Of a stretch of 64,000 bases of DNA, positions 1 to 8,790 are shown piece by piece (position 1 is the first letter of the stretch; each line of letters begins with the position of its first letter). A model generated the notes under the pieces. That model was not told the DNA's origin. It saw nothing but the letters and a program-made list of their open reading frames with translations, and searched no databases. The translations under genes were made by a program, and so were the position numbers. Source of the DNA: CAIJXB01 sp964439595 (lineage in GTDB: Bacteria; Chlamydiota; Chlamydiia; Chlamydiales; Rhabdochlamydiaceae); contig CAYTOK010000001.1 in NCBI GenBank assembly GCA_964439595.1, positions 124,001 to 188,000 of the forward strand. Reading direction: 5' to 3'.

Positions 1-129
1 GTTTTTAGAGAAAAAACTGAAACTAATAAGACGCTATTTACGACAATGGTTACCACTTATGGTGTTAAAAAAAATGCCCAGTATCTTTCGGTAGTTGCTA
101 ATCAACTAAAGATGGAAGATCTTTTTTGA
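1..129 (+). CDS. C-terminal end of an AAA ATPase (partial)
   Basis: An open frame enters from the left edge and stops at TGA 127-129, giving 42 residues ending in a Met-Glu-Asp-Leu-Phe tail. The segment Thr-Thr-Tyr-Gly-Val-Lys-Lys-Asn followed by this tail is typical of the end of the archaeal-type AAA ATPases with a C-terminal nuclease-like domain that are multiplied in intracellular bacteria. The ATPase core lies outside the window, so activity and intactness cannot be judged. The family call rests on the tail pattern only. Confidence 0.55.
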   Translation, partial: VFREKTETNKTLFTTMVTTYGVKKNAQYLSVVANQLKMEDLF

Positions 130-334
130 TCCTGCGGACACACGCAAACTTCGTCCTTCAGGGCTGATTATTACCCACAATTCAGCTTGGGATGAAGGGG
201 TACCCCCGGTTCAACGTCCAGATAAGATAGCTGTATTATATGTTTTATTTGTCGCAGAAAAACCGCCAGGACTCATATTGCCTGAAGACGTTAAAGTAAT
301 AGATGCAACAGAGCTTATTGAAGCCTTTCAATAG
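122..334 (+). pseudogene. Start-less reading-frame remnant, unrecognised
   Basis: A frame of about 70 codons without a start codon runs to TAG 332-334, overlapping the stop of the preceding ATPase tail. It reads as plausible protein (for example Ile-Leu-Pro-Glu-Asp-Val-Lys-Val-Ile-Asp near the end). I do not recognise the family. It is most likely the decayed 3' end of a gene that once followed or was fused to the ATPase. It could also be chance. Confidence 0.3.
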
Positions 335-337
335 CAG

Positions 338-361
338 ATTATTGCTTTATTTCTTTATTGC
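338..361. repeat. Octamer iteron cluster (3 units)
   Basis: Three consecutive 8-bp units (ATTATTGC, TTTATTTC, TTTATTGC) cover the last codons and stop of the minus-strand gene ending at 339. They encode its Asn-Lys-Glu-Ile-Lys-Gln end. The same unit recurs in clusters around the parA pair and after both tpsA genes. Confidence 0.55.
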
Positions 362-1274
362 TTGGAAGGGGGATTTTTAGAGATACCTGTTCTTTTCCTT
401 TTTGAGAGAGCTTGTCTAGCTGTTTTTTGTTTCGAGAAAAATCAAAATAGAGGCTGAGGTCTTGAATGGAAATAGGAAGTCCTTTTACAGCATTTAGCTC
501 TGCTAATTCTTGTTTTGTAAGAGAGGGGAGTGTGTTTTTTCGGCTCTTTTTTTTTTCTTTTTCTAAAGAGAAAATTTCTTCTGCTATGGCACTGCCAAAA
601 AAAGCTTTAAGGGCCGGATACGACGCGTAACAGAAGTAGAGGGTTTTCGTGTTTTTGGGCTCTAAACAAAAGAAATCTTCTAAAGGGGGGTATCCAGTTT
701 TTTCATTGCTATTATACACAGTAGATCCTTTCAACATCTTATAAAAAAGAGGTTGTAAAGAGGTGTCTTCAGGGAATAGATCAGCAAGAGACTCTGGTTT
801 TTCTTTTTCTGCATTTTTTTCTAGTAACGAGGCGAGTAGTCTCTCTCCTAAGTCGGGGGTTTGGGTTAATGCTTCTTTCCAAAAAGAGGTGTGGCCATAG
901 AGTTCTTCTAATAGTAAAATGGTTGCTTTTTGTAAATAAGGGGCAGGATTTTTAGTGGAAATTAAGGGGGATAGATTCCACTTAGCAACAGACGGTAAGC
1001 TGGGTTTAAGTCTTAGCGGTATGGCTGGGGTCGTAGTTTTAGTTTTTGGCAGTGGGTTTTCTGGTTTTGGTATTTGAGGGGGTGATGCTTTATTTTTCGG
1101 TTTGAAGTTGATGTATTTATAGTTTTCCCATTTATTTTGTAAAGTTTGCTTGTTTATAATAAAGCTACAAATGCTGTTTTTTTCTTTTGAAAAAATTTTA
1201 CTATCCTTAAATAGCGTTAAGCTAAAAAAAGTAAAAATTATTAAGAAGCTTGATACAAGAAATAAGGAGTTCAT
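339..1274 (-). CDS. Type II secretion/pseudopilus-associated membrane-anchored protein
   Basis: This is a 311-residue protein with one N-terminal hydrophobic segment (about residues 4-22), then a long Pro/Lys-rich linker (about 55-95) and a soluble C-terminal part. Its ATG overlaps the TGA of the upstream pseudopilin gene in an ATGA arrangement, so the two are translationally coupled in one minus-strand operon. The position, third after two prepilin-like genes, matches the group of hypothetical genes behind gspG in Chlamydia (CT566-CT568 region). By position it could be a GspK-like minor pseudopilin or anchor, but no family motif is visible and that role is inferred. Its last residues are encoded by an octamer repeat also found around parA. 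Confidence 0.7.
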   Translation of the reverse strand: MNSLFLVSSFLIIFTFFSLTLFKDSKIFSKEKNSICSFIINKQTLQNKWENYKYINFKPKNKASPPQIPKPENPLPKTKTTTPAIPLRLKPSLPSVAKWNLSPLISTKNPAPYLQKATILLLEELYGHTSFWKEALTQTPDLGERLLASLLEKNAEKEKPESLADLFPEDTSLQPLFYKMLKGSTVYNSNEKTGYPPLEDFFCLEPKNTKTLYFCYASYPALKAFFGSAIAEEIFSLEKEKKKSRKNTLPSLTKQELAELNAVKGLPISIQDLSLYFDFSRNKKQLDKLSQKGKEQVSLKIPLPSNKEIKQ

Positions 1275-1891
1275 TTTTTAGTCAATCCATTGCTCGCTTG
1301 TTCTAAGTATAGTATAGGTTCTTTGCTAAAAGAGGAACGTATTTTAATTTCTAATGGCTCATTGGAGCTGTTTTCGATGACTAGTTTGATCCAAATCGGG
1401 AGTGGGGTAGACTCATTCCAGGATGATTGCCAAATATTTGTTTCAGGATTAAAAAAGAAGATTTCTAGGGATTTTATTTCCGTTAGTAGGATTTCTGTTC
1501 GACTTTCTAAAGTGGATCCCCAGGTTGTTAGGCACAGCTGCTTTCCGTTATCTACATAAAGTAAAGAGCGGACTATGTCATTAAATGCGGGGTTAACGTC
1601 AGGCTCATTTGTATAAGAGAAACAAACCGAGGGAAACTCGCTTTTCTCATTTGGTGTAAAAATAAAATTATTTTCACTGAGATTTGTTAGAAGAAGGCCA
1701 ATTCTTTCTAGTCTTTGTTTTAAAAAAAGACGAGGTTCGAGTTTATTTTGTAGCAGTTGCACGTTTTTATAGCTAGTAAGCCAGTTTTGGTAAACGTGCC
1801 AAAGAGAGGGGACCAGAATGGCTGTTAGACAGATAGCAATAGCTACTTCAAGTAGAGTTAGCGAATGCTTCTTTTTTTTTAGGGGCCGCAT
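1271..1891 (-). CDS. Pseudopilin-like protein (GspJ-type)
   Basis: This is a 206-residue protein with a type IV prepilin-like start: a short Lys-rich leader (residues 5-8), then Ser-Leu-Thr-Leu-Leu-Glu-Val and a hydrophobic helix to about residue 30. Glu at +5 of the presumed mature protein is present, but the residue before the cleavage point is Ser rather than the usual Gly. The size and the long soluble domain suggest a minor pseudopilin such as GspJ in a type II secretion pseudopilus. It lies 5 bp after the preceding pseudopilin gene and overlaps the next gene by 4 bp. The exact GspJ assignment is an inference from size and order. Confidence 0.7.
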   Translation of the reverse strand: MRPLKKKKHSLTLLEVAIAICLTAILVPSLWHVYQNWLTSYKNVQLLQNKLEPRLFLKQRLERIGLLLTNLSENNFIFTPNEKSEFPSVCFSYTNEPDVNPAFNDIVRSLLYVDNGKQLCLTTWGSTLESRTEILLTEIKSLEIFFFNPETNIWQSSWNESTPLPIWIKLVIENSSNEPLEIKIRSSFSKEPILYLEQASNGLTKK

Positions 1892-1896
1892 ATTTT

Positions 1897-2397
1897 TTAA
1901 GAGGGTTGTGAATGTGTAGCAGAAAACTGTATTTTTTTTGCTATAAAGATTTTACTGTGTGTCGAATGGAGCTTTTTATAGGGAGGCGATGCGCTTTTTA
2001 ATTCTACGGAAATAGTAGTTTTACCGAAGCTGTTTTGGGATTTTTCCTCGGGTGTTATAACGGTTCCATTAAGAAAAATATGAGGCTCTATGAGAAAGGG
2101 GAGGTCTTTATCTAAGGTGATTTTTTTCTGTACTTCTAGCAGAAAGTTCTTTTCCTTGGCACTTTTTTCGAGAGTTTCCCAGGAAATTTCTCCTGTGCGA
2201 AATTTCTCTTCTAGAGAGTTAAGGATTTCTTCACCTTTTAGGTGAAGGTGTAATAGTGTAACTTCTTTTCTTTGTTTTTTTAGATGGGTCATTGGAAAAG
2301 ATATTGTAGGAATTATAAATAAAATAAAAAGGGCTATGGCAACAAGTAGTTCTAAGAGGAGAAATGTGTTTTTTTTCTTTTTTTTTATTGGTTTCAT
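1897..2397 (-). CDS. Pseudopilin-like protein (GspI-type)
   Basis: I place the start at the ATG at 2397 rather than 2433, because it gives a compact positive prepilin leader (Met-Lys-Pro-Ile followed by five Lys) directly before the hydrophobic helix. The product has 166 residues. The motif Thr-Phe-Leu-Leu-Leu-Glu-Leu-Leu-Val-Ala-Ile has Phe at +1 and Glu at +5 of a mature pilin but Thr instead of Gly at -1. It is the first gene of a three-gene minus-strand cluster with the next two pseudopilus-like genes. No gspG is seen upstream here, where a divergent gene begins. The role in a type II secretion pseudopilus is inferred from motif and neighbours. Confidence 0.68.
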   Translation of the reverse strand: MKPIKKKKKNTFLLLELLVAIALFILFIIPTISFPMTHLKKQRKEVTLLHLHLKGEEILNSLEEKFRTGEISWETLEKSAKEKNFLLEVQKKITLDKDLPFLIEPHIFLNGTVITPEEKSQNSFGKTTISVELKSASPPYKKLHSTHSKIFIAKKIQFSATHSQPS

Positions 2398-2492
2398 GAT
2401 AATAGTATGGACAATTTGCTGGATTATATGCAATTATTTAGGTAATCTTTTTCAGTTGTTTACTAGTTTATCTTTAACGTAGAGGTTTGATG

Positions 2493-3233
2493 ATGCAATT
2501 TAAAGGCCGTTCATTATATAACTTATTACAGCTTAGTAAGCAAGAGGATTCTTCTTTGGAGGTTGAGCCTTGGCAAATTTGTAATTATCGCAATTTACAA
2601 GAAGAGGAGCTCTTTCAGGGGCTTTGCTCCCTCGGGATCCCTTTATCTAAAGAAAGTTTTATCTCTTATGCTGAAAATGCGGACTCTCCGGAAGATTTAG
2701 TAGAATATTTATGGATTGAAGAAAATAATCCCCAAGGAGAAGAAAAAACATACTTATTTGTTTTTGAACTCTGGAGGAGACTGCTCCCGGCAAGGGAGAG
2801 CCTTTCTATTTTTTTTGATAAGCTAGATTTTCTTATTTCTCAATTTGATGCAGGAGAACTTCTAGACGAGGAGGAAGTGCAAGAGGTTTTGTGTGGGCTT
2901 CAAGATATTTTAGATAAGTCTGTAGACCAAGGGGAAAAGCAACAAGAGGTGTTTTCTTCTGTTCTTCAATATACAGCGCATGATGTTGAAGGATTTCTTT
3001 ATGATTATATAGGGGAGCTTTTAGAAGAAGGGAATGAGGTGTTAGCTTCTAAATTAATTGATGCTTTTGATCCGTATGTTTTTGAGAAAAAATGGTTTAC
3101 ACTTCTTCGTGCTCGCCTATTTTCTTTGATTGACGAAGATAGGGCTGCGGCTTCTTTGCGTCGGCTTTTAGAAGAGGCGGAAGAGGAGCCTGATTTAGCT
3201 TTTTCAGAGGAAGTGGGTAGATTTCTTTCATAA
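2493..3233 (+). CDS. Acidic hypothetical protein
   Basis: This is a 246-residue, strongly acidic protein, rich in Glu and Leu, without signal peptide or membrane segment. ATG codons lie at 2490 and 2493. I prefer 2493 because AGAGG at 2481-2485 is then about seven bases away. It is transcribed divergently from the pseudopilin cluster and ends convergently with the phosphoesterase gene, overlapping it by 6 bp. The predicted structure would be mostly helical, perhaps of repeat type. I do not recognise a family and assign no function. Confidence 0.75.
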   Translation: MQFKGRSLYNLLQLSKQEDSSLEVEPWQICNYRNLQEEELFQGLCSLGIPLSKESFISYAENADSPEDLVEYLWIEENNPQGEEKTYLFVFELWRRLLPARESLSIFFDKLDFLISQFDAGELLDEEEVQEVLCGLQDILDKSVDQGEKQQEVFSSVLQYTAHDVEGFLYDYIGELLEEGNEVLASKLIDAFDPYVFEKKWFTLLRARLFSLIDEDRAAASLRRLLEEAEEEPDLAFSEEVGRFLS

Positions 3234-3986
3234 AATTTTTATAGGTCTGAAGTTAAGATAGTCAGCCGAAGTAAATAAATATCTTACCCCGTGAACTGTT
3301 CCGAATGGGAGGGTATTTTCTTGTACGTTGTGTAAATGTCCAAATACACAAGTGTTTATTTTAAATTTTTCTAGGATTGCAGAAGTAGCTGAGGGCTTTA
3401 GCCCCGCTCCTATAGGGGGGTAGTGTACTAAGGCTATTCGTAAAGAGGCCTTGGGGTCCAGATGCTCCAAGCTTAAGTGTAATCTTTCAAGTTCTTTTTG
3501 AAATATTTGTTTTGTCTCTTCTTTTGTTGGGGGTGAGCTTTCTTTCCGCGCTCTTGGATTTTCTTTGAAGGTAATAAAAGAAGTGAAGTCATATTCATCA
3601 CTATCCCAAAGTCTTGTGCCGCCAAAAGCTATGAGCTCTCCTTTTACTAAGAGGTGGACTGCGCTGTTATGTATAAATCGGATAGAAGGGGGAAGCGCTG
3701 CTTGCATTTTTGCATTAGAAGCCCACCAGTAGTCGTGATTACCCTTGCAGATGACTTTAGTGCCAGGAAGCTTATCTATCCAAGCTAGGTCTATTTTAGC
3801 AGCTTCTAAGCTATTTGCCCAGCAGATGTCTCCAGGGATTAAGACTATATCTTCTTCTTTTATACAATCTTTCCAGTGAGTTTCTATTTTTTTTGTGTAG
3901 TTTTCCCAGGGGGAACCAAAAAAACTCATATCTTTTGAGGGGGTGCTAAAGGCTAAATGTAAATCGGCAAGGGCCCAAATGCTCAT
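3228..3986 (-). CDS. Calcineurin-like metallophosphoesterase
   Basis: The 252-residue protein carries the ordered metal-binding motifs of the calcineurin-like superfamily: Asp8-x-His10, Gly-Asp53, Gly-Asn83-His84-Asp85, a later Val-His-Tyr-Pro-Pro and a C-terminal Gly-His-Leu-His. It is a cytoplasmic, presumably two-metal hydrolase of a phosphoester; the substrate cannot be read from the sequence. It lies about 60 bp downstream of glgC on the same strand. The same pairing of a phosphoesterase with glgC (CT488-CT489) is known in Chlamydia, which supports a conserved chlamydial gene pair. Confidence 0.85.
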   Translation of the reverse strand: MSIWALADLHLAFSTPSKDMSFFGSPWENYTKKIETHWKDCIKEEDIVLIPGDICWANSLEAAKIDLAWIDKLPGTKVICKGNHDYWWASNAKMQAALPPSIRFIHNSAVHLLVKGELIAFGGTRLWDSDEYDFTSFITFKENPRARKESSPPTKEETKQIFQKELERLHLSLEHLDPKASLRIALVHYPPIGAGLKPSATSAILEKFKINTCVFGHLHNVQENTLPFGTVHGVRYLFTSADYLNFRPIKIL

Positions 3987-4046
3987 ATGTCATGTTCTCG
4001 CGGTTAATACAGACTTAGTCACTTTACAAGAACTAGTAATTGAAAT

Positions 4047-5321
4047 CTATAGGGTAAACCCATTTGGTATTGTTGTTCCTGAGGCAACAACAATAATGCC
4101 ATCTCTGATAAAGATGCCGTTTCCATCGTAGTGTAATAACTTTTTTTTGTTACTAAGTTCTACATGGTTGCCAATTATGACATCTTCATCAATAATTGTT
4201 TTTTCAATAAGACAGTTTTCTCCTATAGAAAAAGGACTTAATTCATTTTCACTTTGTTCGCTATAGTCCCCAATAATGATGGAGTCTTTGATTCGTGTCT
4301 TTTTTCCTATGCGAGAGCGTATTCCTATTAAGCTATGGGAGATTTCCTCCGCTTCAATGATAGAGCCCTGGCTAATGATGGAATTTTCTATTTTTGTGCC
4401 TTTGATGAGGGCGCTCGGTAGTGGTTTTTGCAAGCCGTATATTGGGTTCCAAAGATCATATAAGTCCAGACAGTTTATTTGGCTTGTAAGGGCTAGGTTG
4501 GCTTCATAATAGGAGGCTACTGTGCCGATATCTTCCCAGTATCCGTCGTATAAAAAAGCAAAGCTATTGTGCTCTTTGATTTTTTTAGGAATGAGGTCTT
4601 TCCCAAAATCATGGCCTTCCTCAGTAAGTAATCGAATTAGGGCTTCTTTACGAAAAACATAGATCCCCATAGATCCGAGGTACATGGGTTTTTTTTCGTT
4701 TTCAACGGTTTTAAAACGGAATTTTTCTAAGATTAGGGGGTCCTGTGGCTTTTCAAAAAAATCTATGATTTTATTTTCTGAAGAAATTTGTAAAAGCCCC
4801 ATTCTTTTTGCTTCTTTTTCTTTCACGGGAAGAGAAGCTATGACAAGGTCCGCTTTTTTTTCTTTGGCAAATTCTACCATCTGAATGAGGTCTAGGTTAT
4901 AGAGTTGATCCCCGGATAAGATAAGAAAATATTCTACAGGAACTTTTTGTAAATGTTCTATATTTTTACGGACAGCATCAGCAGTTCCTAAGAATCGTTT
5001 GATTTCTCCTCCAGACTCTTCTGGGCAGAGCATTTCCAGATTGCCTCTTTGTAAGTTTTGATAAGAATAAGATCCGGTAAGGTGTTTTTGTAACCCTGTG
5101 GCTAAATGTTGGGAAATGACAAAAATATGATAAATTTGTGAGTTAATCGAATTAGAAATAGGAACATCAATTAGGCGATATTTGCCTCCAAAACAGACGT
5201 TCGGTTTGCAGCGTTGCATCGTTAGAGGAAAAAGTCTTGTCCCTTCTCCTCCTGCAAGTACAATACTTGCTACTTTGTCTTGCAATTGGAGGTCTTCGAA
5301 ATGGGGCATATGCATTTCCAT
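4047..5321 (-). CDS. glgC: Glucose-1-phosphate adenylyltransferase
   Basis: The 424-residue enzyme makes ADP-glucose from ATP and glucose-1-phosphate, the committed step of bacterial glycogen synthesis. The N-terminal nucleotidyltransferase signature Gly-Gly-Glu-Gly-Thr-Arg-Leu is at about residues 24-30, followed by the Lys-Pro-Asn-Val stretch. The Ser-Gly-Asp-Gln-Leu-Tyr metal-binding segment lies further on, and a left-handed beta-helix region occupies the last 130 residues. The length is normal for GlgC. Several in-frame Met codons at the start (1, 3, 5) leave the exact start open by a few residues. It is the first gene of a probable two-gene unit with the phosphoesterase. Confidence 0.93.
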   Translation of the reverse strand: MEMHMPHFEDLQLQDKVASIVLAGGEGTRLFPLTMQRCKPNVCFGGKYRLIDVPISNSINSQIYHIFVISQHLATGLQKHLTGSYSYQNLQRGNLEMLCPEESGGEIKRFLGTADAVRKNIEHLQKVPVEYFLILSGDQLYNLDLIQMVEFAKEKKADLVIASLPVKEKEAKRMGLLQISSENKIIDFFEKPQDPLILEKFRFKTVENEKKPMYLGSMGIYVFRKEALIRLLTEEGHDFGKDLIPKKIKEHNSFAFLYDGYWEDIGTVASYYEANLALTSQINCLDLYDLWNPIYGLQKPLPSALIKGTKIENSIISQGSIIEAEEISHSLIGIRSRIGKKTRIKDSIIIGDYSEQSENELSPFSIGENCLIEKTIIDEDVIIGNHVELSNKKKLLHYDGNGIFIRDGIIVVASGTTIPNGFTL

Positions 5322-5513
5322 ATATTAAATTATTTAACTTCTTCGTAGCAAGTTTACTCATTTTAATCAAGAGACGAGTCGTGTTTTTTATTTTAATTTA
5401 TTCGTTTTTTTTGAATATCTTTTGAGCGTTGCATTTTCTAAAGCGATTTTTAGAATTGTAATCCGTAACGTCCAAAGCTGCAGGGTAAGAAAGTGGATGG
5501 TCTGTGATTTTTA

Positions 5514-5549
5514 AAAGAACTGCCTTACAGAAATTTATGGCAGTTCTTT
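5514..5549 (-). terminator. Rho-independent terminator after the HEAT-like gene
   Basis: This is a perfect 11-bp inverted repeat (AAAGAACTGCC and its complement) with a 14-base loop. It lies 26 bp past the stop of the minus-strand gene ending at 5576. On the minus strand the right arm is followed by a short T run. It separates the lpdA-lipA-HEAT unit from glgC. Confidence 0.75.
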
Positions 5550-5575
5550 AGAAAGGGGATATAAATGGGTAATTC

Positions 5576-6439
5576 CTACCGCAAGGTCCACTCTAATTCC
5601 TCGAGGAGTTCGGGGGATAGAGGGCATTTACGAAGGTTTTCGAGCCTTGCTCTAGATACGGGATCTTGCAAGGAGTCCATTATGAATAGTAGGTATGTGA
5701 AAAAGACAGGTCTTTTTTGCACTTCAACCATCTCTAAAAGCGTAAGACACGTAGATATAACTGCAGGATCTTCTTGGAATGGTAAAAGAGCGATGGCAGC
5801 ATTTTCATTTTCTTTGGTAATAGGTGTTTTTTTTACTTGGGAAAGAAGGAATTCTTTAGCGGCGTCTCCTATTTGAAAAAGAGCCGCAACAAGGGGCTGC
5901 TCACTGAAAAACTCTGCTTTGGGTATAGCTTCAAATAAAGGAATGACGGCTTCTTTAGCCTGTAAAAGACCAAGGCATTCTCCAGCTAGAGAGGGGGCTA
6001 GTCCATATCCAGGGAAAAGAGGGTCGTAGAACTCTTCTTTTTTAAGAAGACTTATAAGTAGAGGAATGACTTTTTCTCCCATTTTATAGAGGCTTTCCTT
6101 AATTTCTTCGGGGTTTTCTTCCTCTGATAAAATGAGGTCGGCAATTTTTTTTTCTGCAGGGGAAGAGGCTTTTTTGAGTTTTAGGTAGGATTCTTTAGCT
6201 TTTTGTATTTTTACTAGGTCTTCTTCGCCAAGAAGCGCATCTATTAAGGGGGAAGGGCTTTGTTTTTCAAATACGGCAAGTCTTTCTATCCTATCTATCT
6301 CAAAAGCTTCTTGGATCCCCTTGCCTTCATTATAATAATATTCAAGCATTAGAGGAAACTCCCCAGAAAAATGCACTTCTTTGTGCATTAAAATTTCTAT
6401 ATCTGTTTCTTCAATAAAAAAAGTGTCTTCGCAGTTCAT
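5576..6439 (-). CDS. HEAT-like helical repeat protein
   Basis: This is a 287-residue cytoplasmic protein built of paired amphipathic helices, with recurring patterns such as Ala-Val-Ile-Pro-Leu and Val-Ile-Pro-Leu-Leu-Ile that resemble HEAT-type units in the middle third. No catalytic motif is visible. It follows lipA by 17 bp on the same strand and ends at a clear terminator, so it is probably the last gene of an lpdA-lipA operon. A scaffold or binding role is likely for such a fold, but its partner is unknown and the link with lipoate metabolism is only positional. Confidence 0.7.
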   Translation of the reverse strand: MNCEDTFFIEETDIEILMHKEVHFSGEFPLMLEYYYNEGKGIQEAFEIDRIERLAVFEKQSPSPLIDALLGEEDLVKIQKAKESYLKLKKASSPAEKKIADLILSEEENPEEIKESLYKMGEKVIPLLISLLKKEEFYDPLFPGYGLAPSLAGECLGLLQAKEAVIPLFEAIPKAEFFSEQPLVAALFQIGDAAKEFLLSQVKKTPITKENENAAIALLPFQEDPAVISTCLTLLEMVEVQKRPVFFTYLLFIMDSLQDPVSRARLENLRKCPLSPELLEELEWTLR

Positions 6440-6456
6440 AAAATTTTAGAGGGGGG

Positions 6457-7380
6457 TTATTTGGTGTTTGATAAGGTGTTTTGAATGGCTGCCGCATTAT
6501 AACTAGAGCGCACAAAGGGTCCCGAGTACACGTGCTTTGCTCCTATTTGATAGCCGAACTCTTCATACTCTTTAAATTCTTCCGGAGTTACAAAAGTTTT
6601 TACCCGTAGTTTTTTGATGTTAGCTTGTAGATAGTGTCCAATAGTAATGATATCACATCCGGCATTGACTAAGTCTTGCATTGTTTCTTTGACTTCCTCT
6701 TTAGTCTCTCCAAGTCCGACCATAATTCCTGATTTGACAAACTGTGCTTTATTTTGCGCTTTTACATAAGAAAGTACTTCTAGCGTTCTATCATAAGATG
6801 CTTTATGGCGCACTCGTGGAGTTAACTGCCTAACTGTTTCTATGTTATGGTTGAAAATTTCAGGTTTCTCTTCTAGCACAATATCTAAAGAAGAGGTGAT
6901 CCCTCCAAAATCAGAGGTGAGCACCTCTATAGTTACCCCAGGATTTTGCGCTCTTACTTCTTTGATAATACGAGCTACTTGCGTTGCTCCCCCATCAGGA
7001 AGGTCATCTCTTGCCACCATAGTAATTACAACATGCTTTAAGCCTAACTCCTTTGTGGAAGCAGCGATTCTTTCGGGTTCATCTTTTTCCGGGAGCTTGG
7101 GCGTCTTATTAAAATCAATATCACAAAATCCGCAGTTTCTTGTGCATTCTTTGCCTAAAGTTAAAAAAGTAGCTGTTTTTTTAGAGTAGCATTCCATGCG
7201 ATTAGGGCATTTAGCTTCTTCACAAACAGTATTAAGACGATATTTTTCTAAAATAGCGTCTGTTTTAAATGTTTGTCCTCCTGATGGTATTTTGCGGTGG
7301 AGCCAGGAAGGAAATCTGCCAAGACTTTCTCCTTCAGGATTTTGAGGAAGAACATTGAGCTTACTTTTTATACAGGACAT
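6457..7380 (-). CDS. lipA: Lipoyl synthase
   Basis: This radical SAM enzyme of 307 residues inserts two sulfurs into octanoyl groups on lipoyl domains. Both iron-sulfur clusters are visible: the auxiliary cluster cysteines Cys53, Cys58 and Cys64, and the radical SAM Cys79-x3-Cys83-x2-Cys86. The C-terminal Arg-Ser-Ser-Tyr motif, whose serine ligates the auxiliary cluster, is at about 291-294. The length is normal. It follows lpdA by only 6 bp, as in Chlamydia (CT557-CT558), so both are very probably co-transcribed. Together with lplA at 50.4 kb, the organism can both make and salvage lipoate. Confidence 0.95.
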   Translation of the reverse strand: MSCIKSKLNVLPQNPEGESLGRFPSWLHRKIPSGGQTFKTDAILEKYRLNTVCEEAKCPNRMECYSKKTATFLTLGKECTRNCGFCDIDFNKTPKLPEKDEPERIAASTKELGLKHVVITMVARDDLPDGGATQVARIIKEVRAQNPGVTIEVLTSDFGGITSSLDIVLEEKPEIFNHNIETVRQLTPRVRHKASYDRTLEVLSYVKAQNKAQFVKSGIMVGLGETKEEVKETMQDLVNAGCDIITIGHYLQANIKKLRVKTFVTPEEFKEYEEFGYQIGAKHVYSGPFVRSSYNAAAIQNTLSNTK

Positions 7381-7386
7381 AGATTT

Positions 7387-8790
7387 TTACGCTCTTTTAC
7401 TTTTAGGAGGAAAATGAATAGGAGTGCCTTTAGCTAATAAAGAGGCTTCTAGCCAAGCTTCCGATAACGTTGGATGAGCATGGATTGTTTCCTCGATACA
7501 CTCTATGGTAAGCTCATTGGCAATAGCAACAGCCATTTCTGCAATCAAAGAGGAAGCATCATGGCCAACTACTTGAGCACCTAAAATTTGTCCTGTTTTT
7601 TTATCGATAAGCACTTGAGCAAAGCCTTCTGTTTCTATTGAAGCAATCGATTTTCCAAGAGCTTGGAAAGGAAACTTTCCAACGCTCAATTCTTTTCCTG
7701 TTTTTTGGGCTTCTTCTAAAGTCATTCCTACCATGGCAATCTCAGGATGTGTGAAAATAACAGCGGGAACAGCCAGGTAGTTCATGTGAGCTTCTTTATT
7801 TGTCGCATGGCAGGCTGCAACCATCCCTTGATGAGAAGCTACGTGGGCTAGAAGGAATTTCCCTGTTACATCCCCAATAGCGTAGATACCAGGAACATTG
7901 GTTTCCATATGAGAATTTACTAAGATTTCTCCTTTTTCTCCTACGGCAACACCTGCTTTTTCTAGTCCAAGGCCTTCCGATACAATTTTACGGCCGGTAG
8001 CAACAAGTGCAATGTCGGCTTCAATGGGGTCTTTTCCTTTTAATCTAACAGTAACACCTTTTTCTGTTTTATCGATTCCTTCAACAAAAGCACCTGTGGT
8101 GATTTCAATCCCTTTTTTGGTAAAAGCTCTAGTAATGGTGTCAGAGATAAGAACTCCTTGCATAGCTAAAAGAGAGGGGAGCGCTTCAATAAGAGAAACG
8201 GAGACACCAAGTTCAGCAAAAAGAGAAGCGAACTCACAACCTATGTATCCGCCGCCGATAATAGCAATTTTTTTAGGAAGTGTGTTGCACTCTAAAATAG
8301 AAGAAGAATTAAATACTTTTTGGTGATCCGCGCGAAAAGCAGGGATGTCTAGGGGGATGGATCCTGTAGCAATAATCGCTTTTTCAAATTGGATGATTTC
8401 TCCTTCTTCACTAAATACTTTAAGTTCTTTAGGAGAGGTGAATTCTGCTTTTCCTTGGATGATAGTGATACCGTTAGTTTGAATAAGGCCTTTTAAACTT
8501 TTTCGGATGCCTTCCACCACAGCATTTTTTCTTGTATGCATTTTACTGTAGTCAAATGTAACAGGGCCTGTTTCTATCCCAAAATCTTGAGCTGTTTTCA
8601 CCTTACTTAACATAAGAGCGCTTGCAATAAGTGTCTTAGTCGGGATGCATCCAACATTTAAACAAGTGCCTCCAAGATGCCGCTCTTCAATAAGAGCTAC
8701 ACTTTTACCTGCTTGAGAAGCTTTTATGGCTGCAACATACCCACCTGGGCCGGCTCCAATTACGACGAGATCAAAATTTCTTCTTTGCAT
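7387..8790 (-). CDS. lpdA: Dihydrolipoyl dehydrogenase (E3)
   Basis: The 467-residue flavoprotein reoxidises dihydrolipoamide with NAD+ in 2-oxoacid dehydrogenase complexes. It has the FAD-binding Gly-x-Gly-x-x-Gly at residues 12-17, the redox pair Cys43-x4-Cys48 in the Gly-Gly-Thr-Cys-Leu-Asn-Val-Gly-Cys-Ile-Pro signature, a second dinucleotide fold near 180, and the C-terminal His-Ala-His-Pro-Thr-Leu-Ser-Glu active-site motif donated to the partner subunit. It is the first gene of the lpdA-lipA unit. It is divergent from the merR-like gene, with about 310 bp between them. Confidence 0.95.
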   Translation of the reverse strand: MQRRNFDLVVIGAGPGGYVAAIKASQAGKSVALIEERHLGGTCLNVGCIPTKTLIASALMLSKVKTAQDFGIETGPVTFDYSKMHTRKNAVVEGIRKSLKGLIQTNGITIIQGKAEFTSPKELKVFSEEGEIIQFEKAIIATGSIPLDIPAFRADHQKVFNSSSILECNTLPKKIAIIGGGYIGCEFASLFAELGVSVSLIEALPSLLAMQGVLISDTITRAFTKKGIEITTGAFVEGIDKTEKGVTVRLKGKDPIEADIALVATGRKIVSEGLGLEKAGVAVGEKGEILVNSHMETNVPGIYAIGDVTGKFLLAHVASHQGMVAACHATNKEAHMNYLAVPAVIFTHPEIAMVGMTLEEAQKTGKELSVGKFPFQALGKSIASIETEGFAQVLIDKKTGQILGAQVVGHDASSLIAEMAVAIANELTIECIEETIHAHPTLSEAWLEASLLAKGTPIHFPPKSKRA

